Part shown: positions 35,301 to 45,242 of the stretch, in pieces
Layout of the letters: every line of letters begins with the position of its first letter
How positions within the stretch are numbered: position 1 is the first letter of the stretch
Source of the DNA: Scytonema sp. UIC 10036
Lineage (GTDB): Bacteria > Cyanobacteriota > Cyanobacteriia > Cyanobacteriales > Nostocaceae
Assembly: GCF_009725235.1 (NCBI RefSeq)
Contig: NZ_WJFC01000030.1
Span: 1 to 64,000, forward strand
Direction of reading: 5' to 3'
DNA: 64,000 bases
Translations under genes and position numbers: made by a program
Notes under the pieces: generated by a model
The model's input: only the letters and a program-made list of their open reading frames with translations
Databases searched by the model: none
What the model was told of the DNA's origin: nothing

Positions 35301-38300
35301 ATGACTAGTAGTGTTCTTGAGAATATTCCCGGATATAGCATCAGTGAAGAACTCTATAATGGCTCCCGAACCCAAGTTTATCGAGGTTATCGAGAAGTCG
35401 ATCGACAACCAGTAGTCGTTAAATTACTAAAAAATCCTTATCCCAGCTTTAACGAACTTTTGTTGTTTCGCAACCAGTACACAATTGCCAAAAATCTCAA
35501 CTCCCCCCTGATAGTCCAAACCTACAGTCTAGAACCTTGCCAAAATGGTTATGCACTAGTTATGGAAGACTTTGGGGGGATTTCTCTTAAGGAGTGGGGA
35601 ACTAGAGAAACCCAACAATCTTTAGAAGAATTTCTAGTGATAGCAATCGCTCTGTGCAACATCTTAGATTTACTCTATCATGAGCGCATTATTCATAAAG
35701 ATATCAAACCCAGCAATATATTAATCAACCCCCAAACCAAACAAGTTAAATTAATCGACTTTAGTATTGCATCATTATTACCCAGAGAAACCCAAACCCT
35801 AGTCAATCCCAATGTTTTAGAAGGAACACTTGCTTATATATCTCCAGAACAAACTGGGAGAATGAATCGAGGAATTGATTATCGCACAGATTTTTATTCC
35901 CTGGGAGTGACATTTTATGAATTCCTCACAGATGAGTTACCATTCCAGTCTTATGATGCGATGGAATTGGTACATTCTCATATTGCCAAAACAGCACCAT
36001 TAATACATGAAATTAATCCAGCTATCCCCTCAGTTATCTCAAAAATTGTAAGTAAATTGATGGCGAAAAATGCCGAAGATAGGTATCAAAGTGCATTAGG
36101 ATTGAAATTTGATTTAGAAAAATGTTTAATTCAGCTAAAAGAAACTGGTGAGATTCAAAGTTTTGATATTGCTAGTAGGGATCTGTGCGATCGCTTCATC
36201 ATTCCTGATAAACTCTACGGTAGAGAAGCCGAAGTTAAAACTCTCCTTGACGCATTTGATAGAGTCAGTCAGAGTGCAACAGAAATGATGCTCATTGCTG
36301 GTTTTTCTGGAATTGGGAAAACCGCCGTTGTTAACGAAGTACATAAACCAATTGTACGTCAACGTGGTTATTTTATCAAAGGCAAATATGACCAATTACA
36401 ACGTAATATTCCCTTCAGCGCTTTTGTGCAAGCCTTCCAAGATTTAATGGGGCAATTATTAACTGAAAACGATCTTCAAATAGAACGATGGAAAAATAAA
36501 ATTTTAGATGCTCTTGGCGAAAATGGACAAGTAATTATTGAAGTTATTCCCGAACTAGAAAGCATTATTGGCAAGCAACCACCAGCAGTAGAATTATCAG
36601 GAATTGCTGCACAAAATCGCTTTAACTTATTATTTCAAAAATTTACCCAAGTCTTTACCAGTGCAGAACAGCCCCTAGTAATATTTTTAGATGATTTACA
36701 ATGGGCGGATTCAGCATCATTAAAATTAATGCAGCTATTAATGGCTGATACAGGTCATCTATTTATCATTGGTGCATACCGTGATAACGAAGTGATACCA
36801 GGACATCCATTAATGTTGACTTTGAGTGACATTGCTAAATCAAAAGCAACGATGAATACAATTACTTTAGCACCACTAAGTCAATTACAAGTCAATAAAT
36901 TAGTTGCTGAGACACTCAAATCTTCTGAAGATTTGGTATGGAAACTTTCTGTGTTAATTTATCAAAAAACTCAGGGGAATCCATTCTTTGCTACCCATTT
37001 TCTCAAAGCATTGCATCAAGATGGACCGATCCAATTTGACTTTGAGTTAGGTTGCTGGCAATGTGATATGGCAGAAGTGACGGCGCAAGCTGTTACAGAT
37101 GATGTTGTGGCTTTTATGAGTTTTCAATTGCAAAAACTACCACCATCAACTCAACACGTGTTGAAGTTAGCTGCTTGTATTGGCAATCAATTTGATTTAG
37201 CGACTTTGGCAATTGTTTCACAACAATCTCAAATCGAAACAGCAGCTTATCTGTGGAAAGCATTACAGGAAGGATTGATTTTACCAATTGGTGATGTTTA
37301 TAAGTTTTATGTTGGGAAAGGAACCCCAGCGCATACATCAGAAAATCAACAGACTGTTACATACAAATTTTTACATGACCGAGTACAGCAAGCGGCTTAT
37401 TCTCTGATTCCCAATGAACAAAAACAGACGACTCATTACCACATCGGACAACTGCTGCTGCAACAGATTTCGCCAGAAGCAAGAGTTGAGGGTATTTTTG
37501 AAATCGTTAATCAATTAAATTATGGAACTTCTTTAATTAACGAACAAACACAAAGAAATGAACTAGCACAACTTAACCTCATTGCCTGTCGCAAAGCCAG
37601 AGCTGCTACCGCCTATCAAGCGGCGCAGGAATATGCAGCAGTGGGATTGTCTTTGTTGGGAGAACAAGCTTGGCAACAAAAGTATGAAATGACCCTCGCC
37701 TTACATGAATTAGCGGCAGAAGTGGCAATGCTAAATGGCGACTTTGAGGCGATGGAACAGTTGATTGATATTGTCACCAAACAGGCACATTCGTTACTAG
37801 AACAGGTCAATGTTTACCGCATTAGGATTCAAGCCAAAACTTCCCAGCGTCAACTTAATGAAGTGCTGGAGATCGGCATTAAGATCCTGCAACAGTTGGG
37901 CGTAACTATAACCGAATCACCTACACCCGCAGATATTCAAAAGTCAATCCAAGAAATTAGCGAACTCATTGGCGATCGCAAAATTGCAGATTTTATCCAC
38001 CTGCCTGTAATGACGGATGTCAACAAAATCGCCATTACCCAGATTGCCAGCAGCATCATGGCAGCCGCTTACACCTGTGGATCTCTTTTGTATCCATTAC
38101 TAGCTACCTTGTTAATCAAATTATTCTTGCGGTACGGTAATATATCTATTTCTGCTACTAACTATGCTTGCTATAGCTTGGTTCTCTGTAATGTGCAAAA
38201 TATAGATTTAGCTGCTCAATTTGGGCAGTTGGCATTGAATTTGACTGCAAAATTCGATGATAAAGCAACTAAACTGGAAGTATTTTTCCTGTTGGGAAGT

Positions 38301-41108
38301 TATATTCTCCACCGCAAATCTCACCTCAAAGAAATGTTACCCCTTTTGAGTGAGAGCTATACCCTTGGGCTAGAAGTTGGCAACCTAGAATACGCTGGAT
38401 ATGCTGTTCACAATTTCTGCTTAATTTCTTCTTGGGGTGGTCAACCCCTTGCTAACTTGGAGCAAGATACACGCACTTACTACAATGCTTTAGTACAACT
38501 GAAGCAATTGGGAACAGCTAATTACTGTCTCATCTATCGGCAAGTGATTTTAAATTTACTAGGTTTGGCAGAGCATCCTACCATTTTATCTGGATCGGCT
38601 CTCCAAGAAACAGAATTTCTCCCTCTGCTGCGGTCTGCGAATGATATATGTGGACTATATATTTTTTCCTCATATAAGTTGACACTTTGCTTTTTATTTG
38701 GAGAAATTGAGCCAGCTAATAACAATGCCCTTGAATGCAGAAACTATTTCATGGCGGGTGCAGGAACAGTTGCCGAACCTGCATTTTATTTCTATGATTC
38801 TTTAATAGCTCTAGCACAATTGACTCAACTGTCAGGTGAAGTATCAACCGCATTAGAAAGGGTGGCAAAAAACCAAACTCAGTTGCAGCATTGGGCGGAA
38901 TATGCACCGATGAATCATCAGCATAAGTTCGATTTGGTAGCAGCGGAAAAATGTCGAGTCTTAGGAAACAAAGCCGAAGCCAGTGAACTATACGATCGGG
39001 CAATATCTGGAGCTAAAGCCAACGAATATATCCAAGAAGAAGCACTTGCTAACGAACTGGCAGCAAAGTTCTACCTAGATTGGGGTAAACAGCGTATTGC
39101 CCTTGAGTACATGATTGAAGCTTATTATGGTTATGCGCGTTGGGGAGCAAAAGCCAAAGTCACTGATTTAGAAAAACGCTATCCCCAATTACTCGCCCCC
39201 ATATTACAGCAAAGCCGTTCTGTTGTTTCAACTAACGAAACTATCTTCGCCTTAGGGACTGTCACAAAAAGCAGTTCTTCGGCTTCTAGCAGCAGTGTCT
39301 CAGAGACTCTAGATTTAAAAGCAATTCTCAAAGCATCTCAGACGATCTCTGGTGAAATCGAACTAGAAAAACTACTTTCATCGTTACTTTTCATCATCAT
39401 CGAAAATGCTGGGGCTGATAAATGTGTGTTAATGCTGTTGCGAGACGATCGCTTGCTAATTAAAGGCTCAATTACCCAGGGAACAAACCCAGTACTATTG
39501 CAGAACCTTCGGTTTGAAGAGAGTCAAGACATTCCCCACAAGCTCATTTACAAAGTCAAGCACAGTCAACAGACTGTTGTCTTATTAGATGCAACCGCAG
39601 ATACCACCTTAGCCAACGAGCCATACATTATCCATCAGCAGCCTCAAAGTATTTTGTGCAGCCCGATTTTGCATCGAGGTAAGTTGTTGGGGATTTTATA
39701 TCTGGAAAATAGTTTAACCACAGGGGCATTCACAAGCGATCGCGTCGAAATACTCAATTTAATTTGCGCTCAAGCTGCCATTTCTCTAGAAAATGCCCGA
39801 CTTTATGAATCTGCTCGGGAATATGCCCAAAAGTTAGAGCAATCTTTTGTCGAATTGAGCACCAGTAATTCTCGCTTTCATAACTTGGTAGATAATGTTC
39901 CTGGAGTTGTTTATCAATTTAGTGTGTCTGCTGATGGTGAAATATCTCTACCGTACATCAGCGCAGATTGTTATAAATTATACGAGATAACAGCCGAGCA
40001 AGCGATCGCCAATGTGCAGACTCTTCTTGATTTAGTGCATCCAGAAGATGCGGCAGATCACCAGCAGTCGATAGCCGACTCAATGCAAACTTTGACTCCT
40101 TGGCAATGGACAGGTCGAATTGTCACACCTTCGGGAATTGTTAAGTGGATTCATGGGGAAGCTCGCATTCAAAAACTTGTTGATGGCACAATTTTGTGGG
40201 ACGGCTTATTGTTAGATATTAGCGAACAGCAAGCTGCACTTCGTGAACGCAAACGAGCAGAACAAGAACTACAACAAGCCCAATTACAAATTATCCAAAG
40301 TGAAAAAATGTCAGCTTTGGGTAATTTAGTCGCTGGCGTTGCCCATGAAATGAATAATCCTCTTGGTTTTATTGCTGCTACTCTCAAACAAACTAAACCC
40401 AATTTAGCTGACCTGACTGAACATCTCAAACTCTATCAAGCAGTTCTTGAAAATCCTGGTGATGAAATTCAAGACCATGCGGAGGAAATTGACTTAGAGT
40501 ATCTTTTGACAGACTTACCTAAAACAATCGATGCAATGGTCATGGCGTGCGACAGGTTGAAAAATATTAGCACTAGCTTGCGGACATTTTCTCGTGCTGA
40601 CAAAGATTACAAAGTAAAATTTAATCTCCATGAAGGAATTGATAGCACAATTTTAATTCTCAAGCATCGTCTCAAAGCCAACGAACAACGCCCAGCAATT
40701 GAAGTAATTACTAACTCTAGTGATTTCCCTTTAGTCAATTGTTTTCCTGGGCAATTAAATCAGGTGTTTATGAATATTCTTGCCAATGCTATTGATGCGT
40801 TAGAAGAAGCAAATATTGGTAAGAGTTTTGCAGAAATTAAAGCTTATCCTAACCGCATCACAATCACAACATCAATCATAGATCGTCAATCCGTAAAAAT
40901 ATCAATTGCTGATAACGGCAAAGGCATGAGTGCAGAAGTCCAAGAAAAAATCTTTGACCATTTATTTACTACCAAGGGAGTCGGTAAAGGTACGGGATTA
41001 GGATTAGCGATCGCCCGTCAAATTGTCGAAGAAAAACACGGTGGTAAAATCACAGTTAATTCTGTTCTGGGCGAGGGGACAGAGTTTATAATTTCTCTTC
41101 CCATATAG
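35301..41108 (+). CDS. Ser/Thr kinase - AAA - GAF - PAS - histidine kinase
   Basis: 1935 residues, of the trifunctional family known as HstK-type in Anabaena. 1-270: protein kinase with HKDIKPSNIL and LIDFSIAS (DFS for DFG, about 152). 295-700: AAA ATPase, Walker A GFSGIGKT (about 333), Walker B LVIFLDDLQWAD (about 463). 700-1300: helical repeat region. 1340-1510: GAF (SILCSPILHRGKLLGILYLE). 1520-1650: PAS. 1670-1750: HisKA with phospho-His in VAGVAHEMNNPLGF. 1810-1933: HATPase (DNGKGMSAEVQEKIF, GTGLGLAIARQIV). It joins eukaryote-like and two-component signalling in one cytosolic protein; input unknown. Followed by a terminator, so monocistronic. Confidence 0.92.
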   Translation: MTSSVLENIPGYSISEELYNGSRTQVYRGYREVDRQPVVVKLLKNPYPSFNELLLFRNQYTIAKNLNSPLIVQTYSLEPCQNGYALVMEDFGGISLKEWGTRETQQSLEEFLVIAIALCNILDLLYHERIIHKDIKPSNILINPQTKQVKLIDFSIASLLPRETQTLVNPNVLEGTLAYISPEQTGRMNRGIDYRTDFYSLGVTFYEFLTDELPFQSYDAMELVHSHIAKTAPLIHEINPAIPSVISKIVSKLMAKNAEDRYQSALGLKFDLEKCLIQLKETGEIQSFDIASRDLCDRFIIPDKLYGREAEVKTLLDAFDRVSQSATEMMLIAGFSGIGKTAVVNEVHKPIVRQRGYFIKGKYDQLQRNIPFSAFVQAFQDLMGQLLTENDLQIERWKNKILDALGENGQVIIEVIPELESIIGKQPPAVELSGIAAQNRFNLLFQKFTQVFTSAEQPLVIFLDDLQWADSASLKLMQLLMADTGHLFIIGAYRDNEVIPGHPLMLTLSDIAKSKATMNTITLAPLSQLQVNKLVAETLKSSEDLVWKLSVLIYQKTQGNPFFATHFLKALHQDGPIQFDFELGCWQCDMAEVTAQAVTDDVVAFMSFQLQKLPPSTQHVLKLAACIGNQFDLATLAIVSQQSQIETAAYLWKALQEGLILPIGDVYKFYVGKGTPAHTSENQQTVTYKFLHDRVQQAAYSLIPNEQKQTTHYHIGQLLLQQISPEARVEGIFEIVNQLNYGTSLINEQTQRNELAQLNLIACRKARAATAYQAAQEYAAVGLSLLGEQAWQQKYEMTLALHELAAEVAMLNGDFEAMEQLIDIVTKQAHSLLEQVNVYRIRIQAKTSQRQLNEVLEIGIKILQQLGVTITESPTPADIQKSIQEISELIGDRKIADFIHLPVMTDVNKIAITQIASSIMAAAYTCGSLLYPLLATLLIKLFLRYGNISISATNYACYSLVLCNVQNIDLAAQFGQLALNLTAKFDDKATKLEVFFLLGSYILHRKSHLKEMLPLLSESYTLGLEVGNLEYAGYAVHNFCLISSWGGQPLANLEQDTRTYYNALVQLKQLGTANYCLIYRQVILNLLGLAEHPTILSGSALQETEFLPLLRSANDICGLYIFSSYKLTLCFLFGEIEPANNNALECRNYFMAGAGTVAEPAFYFYDSLIALAQLTQLSGEVSTALERVAKNQTQLQHWAEYAPMNHQHKFDLVAAEKCRVLGNKAEASELYDRAISGAKANEYIQEEALANELAAKFYLDWGKQRIALEYMIEAYYGYARWGAKAKVTDLEKRYPQLLAPILQQSRSVVSTNETIFALGTVTKSSSSASSSSVSETLDLKAILKASQTISGEIELEKLLSSLLFIIIENAGADKCVLMLLRDDRLLIKGSITQGTNPVLLQNLRFEESQDIPHKLIYKVKHSQQTVVLLDATADTTLANEPYIIHQQPQSILCSPILHRGKLLGILYLENSLTTGAFTSDRVEILNLICAQAAISLENARLYESAREYAQKLEQSFVELSTSNSRFHNLVDNVPGVVYQFSVSADGEISLPYISADCYKLYEITAEQAIANVQTLLDLVHPEDAADHQQSIADSMQTLTPWQWTGRIVTPSGIVKWIHGEARIQKLVDGTILWDGLLLDISEQQAALRERKRAEQELQQAQLQIIQSEKMSALGNLVAGVAHEMNNPLGFIAATLKQTKPNLADLTEHLKLYQAVLENPGDEIQDHAEEIDLEYLLTDLPKTIDAMVMACDRLKNISTSLRTFSRADKDYKVKFNLHEGIDSTILILKHRLKANEQRPAIEVITNSSDFPLVNCFPGQLNQVFMNILANAIDALEEANIGKSFAEIKAYPNRITITTSIIDRQSVKISIADNGKGMSAEVQEKIFDHLFTTKGVGKGTGLGLAIARQIVEEKHGGKITVNSVLGEGTEFIISLPI

Positions 41109-41124
41109 AGAGATTGTTCCTAAA

Positions 41125-41145
41125 GGCGCACAACAGTGCGCTTTT
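41125..41145 (+). terminator. Rho-independent terminator after the hybrid kinase
   Basis: GCGCAC (41126-41131), loop AACA, GTGCGC (41136-41141), then TTTT. Seventeen bases after the kinase stop. Confidence 0.8.
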
Positions 41146-41334
41146 GAACAAAATAGCAGTAGAAGTATAGGTGAGGATCGATTCTCTCTGGTAAAAGGTA
41201 GAATTAAGGCAAATTATTACTCCCGGTTCGCCCATTTTTTTGGGATGCATAGATAAGAGCTATTGCTGAAACAAGAACTCAATAACTTATCTTTACTCCA
41301 AACAACCATTCATAATAACATTACCAACAGTAAA

Positions 41335-42042
41335 TTAACCATTTTTTTGCGCGTAAAGTTCCTGAACTCGTTCCAGTTCTAAATCGCTCAGATAATCTAT
41401 TGTCCAGTTAGCTTGGCGCTGTAGCATATGGAATGGGTAGGTATGCGCTACTCCAACAACTTGCATCCCTGCTTGTTTTGCCGCTTGTATGCCAGCAAAG
41501 GTATCTTCGATCGCCAAACACTCTTCTGGCAAAAGGTTTAAATCGGGATATTCCTGGTTTAGGCGTTTGACTGCAAGCAAATAACCGTGCGGGTCTGGTT
41601 TACTAGTGGTAATATCATCATCTGCAACAATGACTTTAAAATGTTGAGCTAAGTTGGCGCGATTAAGTATTAGGTCAATTTCTTTACGGATCGCGCCACT
41701 GACGATTCCTATTTTTAAATTACGAGCACGCGCTTGAAAGAGTAAGTCATCTAACCCAGGATATAGAGGCAATTTTTCACCTTTTTCTATCTCCCGAACA
41801 TAACTTTCTGCTTTACGATTAAGCAACTGGGTGAGATAAGTTTCACTCACCACACGCCCTCGTTTGGCTAGCAGTTCTTTGACGCAAACGCGATCGCTAC
41901 GTCCCAAACAAATTGTGCGGTACTCACCTGGTTTTATGGTCAGGTTTTCTTCAATCAGAAGTTGCTCTATAAGTTTCTCGTGAATGGATTCATCATTAAT
42001 GATGACACCATTAAAGTCAAACAGAATCGCCTTTAGACTCAT
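41335..42042 (-). CDS. HAD hydrolase, beta-phosphoglucomutase-like
   Basis: 235 residues. Motif I is FDFNGVIIND (nucleophile Asp9 in DFNG, with Asn replacing the usual second Asp DxD), motif II IVSGA, motif III Lys in TSKPDP, motif IV IEDTFAGIQAAKQAG. Class I cap with GRSD. The DFNG variation removes the general acid Asp used by most phosphatases and mutases, so activity may be altered. It overlaps the upstream methyltransferase by 4 bp (translational coupling). Confidence 0.85.
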   Translation of the reverse strand: MSLKAILFDFNGVIINDESIHEKLIEQLLIEENLTIKPGEYRTICLGRSDRVCVKELLAKRGRVVSETYLTQLLNRKAESYVREIEKGEKLPLYPGLDDLLFQARARNLKIGIVSGAIRKEIDLILNRANLAQHFKVIVADDDITTSKPDPHGYLLAVKRLNQEYPDLNLLPEECLAIEDTFAGIQAAKQAGMQVVGVAHTYPFHMLQRQANWTIDYLSDLELERVQELYAQKNG

Positions 42043-42956
42043 GGAAGTATATTAAAAGCTGGTGATGGAAATCCCTGCAACTCTCCATTATCTACTGTGG
42101 TGTCCCCTTGTGTAGGAGTGTAACGCATGGTATTCCTTTGGACATTGCGATCGCCAGACACAATTGGCTTGATTCCACTTGTGACTTGATTGATCCACCA
42201 GACATCCTGAGTTTGTACACTGCCAAATCCGGCTGCACCCATCCAAGCATCAATGCTTCCTGCTGCATATTCCTGAATGTACGGCTCCTCAAAAACATTA
42301 TTCAGCCAATCCAACTGCCGAATAGTTTTTTGATTACCATCCAAAATCAAGACTTGTCCCCCAGATACGAGTAACCGGAAGGCTTCGCGTAGAATCGCTT
42401 GAGAGACTGCAACTGGTGTTTCGTGGAATAACAGAGAAGCAGTTACCAAGTCAAAGGAAGCATCTGGAAAACTAGTTCTCTCAGCATTGCCATGTCGCCA
42501 GGAAATTTCCAAACCAGCATTTTGTGCTTTGTGTGAAGCCCTCACAAGCATATAAGGCGATAAATCCAAACCTATGACTTCGGCTTGAGGGAATGCCTGC
42601 TTTAACATTAAGGTTGTTGAACCCGTCCCACAACCCAAATCTAGAATTCTTCGCGGTTGTACCTGAATCGCATCAATTAACGCTTGACGAACAACAGTTT
42701 CGTTAGGGGGTAAAACGTATTGGGTAATGGGATCGTAGGTAACTGCTGCACCAGGGTTAAGATAACCACGCTTAATTCCATGAAAGTTTTGACTGGTGTA
42801 ATATGTGGGAATTGTCACATCAGCACGACGGTAGCGATCGCTTTCTTTTTCCCAATCTACACTTTCCGCATACCGCTGCAACCCCTGTTCATCAATCAGG
42901 AGACGCACGACAGGGGATAAAAAGCGTTCCCAGATAGTATCTTGACGAACTGCCAT
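42039..42956 (-). CDS. Class I SAM-dependent methyltransferase
   Basis: 305 residues. Motif I ILDLGCGTGSTTLMLKQAFP near 125, motif II VIGLDLSPYMLVRAS, then SFPDASFDLVTASLLFHETP and LLVSGGQVLILDG. The first 100 residues and the tail are family-specific. First gene of a two-gene minus-strand operon with the HAD hydrolase. Substrate not evident. Confidence 0.85.
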   Translation of the reverse strand: MAVRQDTIWERFLSPVVRLLIDEQGLQRYAESVDWEKESDRYRRADVTIPTYYTSQNFHGIKRGYLNPGAAVTYDPITQYVLPPNETVVRQALIDAIQVQPRRILDLGCGTGSTTLMLKQAFPQAEVIGLDLSPYMLVRASHKAQNAGLEISWRHGNAERTSFPDASFDLVTASLLFHETPVAVSQAILREAFRLLVSGGQVLILDGNQKTIRQLDWLNNVFEEPYIQEYAAGSIDAWMGAAGFGSVQTQDVWWINQVTSGIKPIVSGDRNVQRNTMRYTPTQGDTTVDNGELQGFPSPAFNILP

Positions 42957-43115
42957 AGAATTTTGTGTACTTTTCTTTACCTATTATAATTAATATTACA
43001 GGGAATAGAGACTGGGGATTGAGGATTGGGTATTTTCGTGCTTAGTTGTGAGCGAACTTTTAAGACTTGTCATTGCTAATTTAACCATACTACAATAATA
43101 TTACATTCATGAATG

Positions 43116-43192
43116 GTAGGTTGGGTTGAGGAACGAAACCCAACAAAGCATGAAGAAAGTTGGGTTTCGCTATCGCTCAACCCAACCTACAT
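43116..43192. repeat. GTAGGTTGGGT inverted repeat, short copy
   Basis: GTAGGTTGGGTTGAGGAACG pairs with CGCTCAACCCAACCTAC. Related in its ends to the copies at 2717 and 17620 but without their tail. Nothing else is seen in the gap 42957-43311 apart from CCAAAATC heptads at 43270-43308. Confidence 0.7.
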
Positions 43193-43311
43193 GGTTTAAA
43201 ATTTATGACTTACCCAAGCAGTATTAAGGTGAGTGAAATTCATGCAATTAGCTTGTGTAAAAAAGCCCAATTCAATTAATCCAAAATCCAAAATCTAAAA
43301 TCCAAAATTTT

Positions 43312-45242
43312 ATGCCCTACGAAGAATTAGAACTTTCCACACCATCACCCGTCCTGTCTTGGGCAAACCACCCATTAGGGACAGAAGAAACCAAGATGGC
43401 AAAAAATGTAGCATCACTACCATTTGTATTTAAACACGTAGCATTGATGCCAGACGTTCACTTAGGTAAAGGAGCCTTAGTTGGTTCAGTTATCGCCACA
43501 AAAGAAGCCATTATCCCCGCTGCTGTCGGAGTGGATATTGGCTGCTTTGTAGGTGATACTCTTATTCCTCTAGTCGATGGTAAATTTTACTCCATAAAAG
43601 ATTTAGCTGAATGTCATGAAGAGTTTATAGTTTACTCGTGTACCTCCACCGGAAAAGTCGTAGCAGCTAAGGCAAAAGCAAGGTTAACCAGACGTAATGC
43701 TCCTCTTGTAAAAGTCATTCTGGACAATGGTGAAGAAATTATCTGCACACCAGATCACCAATTTATGCTTAGAGATGGAAACTATGAGGAAGCACAACAT
43801 CTTCAATCTGGAACATCTTTGATGCCGTTCTACTCAAAAACAGACAAAGATGGTTATACCTTAGTCTCTCAATCTCAGTGTAATCACAAAGTTGTAGCTG
43901 TTCTATCTTTAGACTATACACAAGACGTTTATTGCCTTACAGTACCTGAATATCACAACTTTGCTTTAAAAGCGGGTGTCTTCGTTCACAACTGTGGTAT
44001 GATGGCGCTAAAAACGCCATTCAATGGTGACAAACTAGAAGGAAAACTGAAAAAAATCCGCTTGGATATTGAAGCAGCGATTCCTACGGGATTTAACGAA
44101 AATAAAGAGGTTGAAAAAACTGTTACCAACTGGCAAAGCTGGCGCGACTTTAAAGACTTGCATCCAGGAGTGCAAGATTTACAAGGCAAAGCGATGAAAC
44201 AAATGGGTTCTCTAGGAGGGGGTAAAGAATTGCCCCTTGCTATAGTAATATAGTAATCAAAACTCGTCCAAATCGGTGAAGGCTGAGAAATAGTAAATTT
44301 TTTATATATTTACTTGCTAATACCGAGGGAAGTGGTCAAACACCCCGTAGAGAGCAGAGGGACTTGGGCATCCTAGTTAATTTGTGAATTAGGATGAAGG
44401 TGTGCTCCGAACTATACCGAATAAGGAAGGTATAGAATCAAGCAGAAATGCCTTGGTCGATTGTAATGAATTAAGAGTATGGAGACTCAATAAGCTTAAT
44501 TTTTACAATTAGTAACAAATTGAATCATTTTCTAGAAGTTTGCCTCGATACAGAGAACCAAGTTTGGCTGATGTTGCATTCCGGTTCGCGCCATATTGGC
44601 AATAATCTCGCTCAATGCCATATCAACACTGCTAAAAATTTAGCAAAAATGGCAGATAATAAATTGCCAGACCCAGATTTAGCCTACTTTATTGCTGGTA
44701 TGCCAGAATTCCAAGCATACTGGCACGATTTGCAATGGGCGCAGGACTATGCGCGTGTCAACCGTGAGGTCATGATGGCGCGTTTTAAGCACATCATTGA
44801 GAAACATTTAGCAGGTGGTAGATCGATTAAACCTTTATTAGAGGTTAATTGCCATCATAATTATGCTGAGAAAGAAGTGCATTTTGGCGAGGATGTATAC
44901 GTCACTCGTAAGGGTGCAGTTCGTGCAGAAAAAGATGACTATGGTATTATCCCCGGTTCAATGGGGGCAAAATCTTACATTGTTAAAGGTAAAGGTTGTG
45001 CCAATAGTTTTTGTTCTTGCTCGCATGGTGCAGGTCGTTTGCTATCTCGAAATAAGGCAAAGAATGTTTACACTCTTGACGATTTAATTGAGCAAACAAA
45101 AGGCGTAGAGTGTCGTAAAGATGAAGGTGTTTTGGATGAAATTCCAGGTGCTTACAAACCTATAGATGAGGTAATGAACAATCAAGCCGATCTAGTTGAA
45201 GTTGTAGCAACTCTCAAGCAAGTTGTTTGTGTAAAAGGTTAG
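43312..45242 (+). CDS. rtcB: RtcB RNA ligase with intein and group I intron
   Basis: Joins RNA 2',3'-cyclic phosphate or 3'-phosphate ends to 5'-OH using GTP. Coding is join(43312..44223, 44523..45242): 543 codons, less a 150-residue intein, giving a 393-residue RtcB, the usual bacterial size (E. coli 408). The first part ends GSLGGG and the second resumes NHFLEVCLD, exactly the conserved RtcB string. Active-site pieces: DVHLGKG, GVDIGC (metal Cys), HSGSRHIGN, NCHHNYAEKE, TRKGA, PGSMG, and CSHGAGR with the guanylated His. Without intron removal translation would stop at 44253 after KELPLAIVI. TTG 44520 is not a real start. Both inserts must be removed to make enzyme. Confidence 0.92.
43543..43992 (+). 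other. Mini-intein in RtcB (150 residues)
   Basis: Inserted between Gly and the metal-binding Cys of GVDIG/CGMMA. Starts CFVGDTLIPL (block A, nucleophile Cys1), has block B with TPDHQFML (Thr and His of TxxH), block F YCLTVPEYHNFAL, and ends VFVHN before extein Cys (block G). It is too small for a homing endonuclease, so it splices but does not home by itself. Until it is excised the active-site Cys cannot sit in the ligase. Confidence 0.93.
44224..44522 (+). ncRNA. Group I intron in rtcB
   Basis: 299 nt, no ORF. P1: exon end AGGGGGU (44217-44223) pairs with GCCCCUU (44232-44238), with the required U-G at the splice site. P2: CUAUA/UAUAG. P3: GUCCAA (44266-44271)/UUGGGC (44364-44369). P4: UCGGU (44273-44277)/ACCGA (44322-44326). 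P5 arm AGUAAAU/AUUUACU. P6: GGG..GUG/CAC..CCC. P7: GAGCA (44352-44356)/UGCUC (44403-44407) in R-like AGAGAGCAGA and S-like AAGGUGUGCUCC. P8: AUCCUA/UAGGAU. P9: CUAUACC/GGUAUAG. The last base is G. Removal restores the RtcB reading exactly. Confidence 0.9.

Noticed and set aside
44224..44522. rtcB insert as a group II intron, or the gene as a simple pseudogene
   Set aside because: No GUGYG start, no domain V and no AY end. The group I pairings, terminal G and exact restoration of GGG-NHF fit a group I intron instead.
44520..45242. Separate gene starting at TTG 44520
   Set aside because: The TTG is the end of the intron and the reading lacks the first 300 residues of RtcB; it is exon 2.
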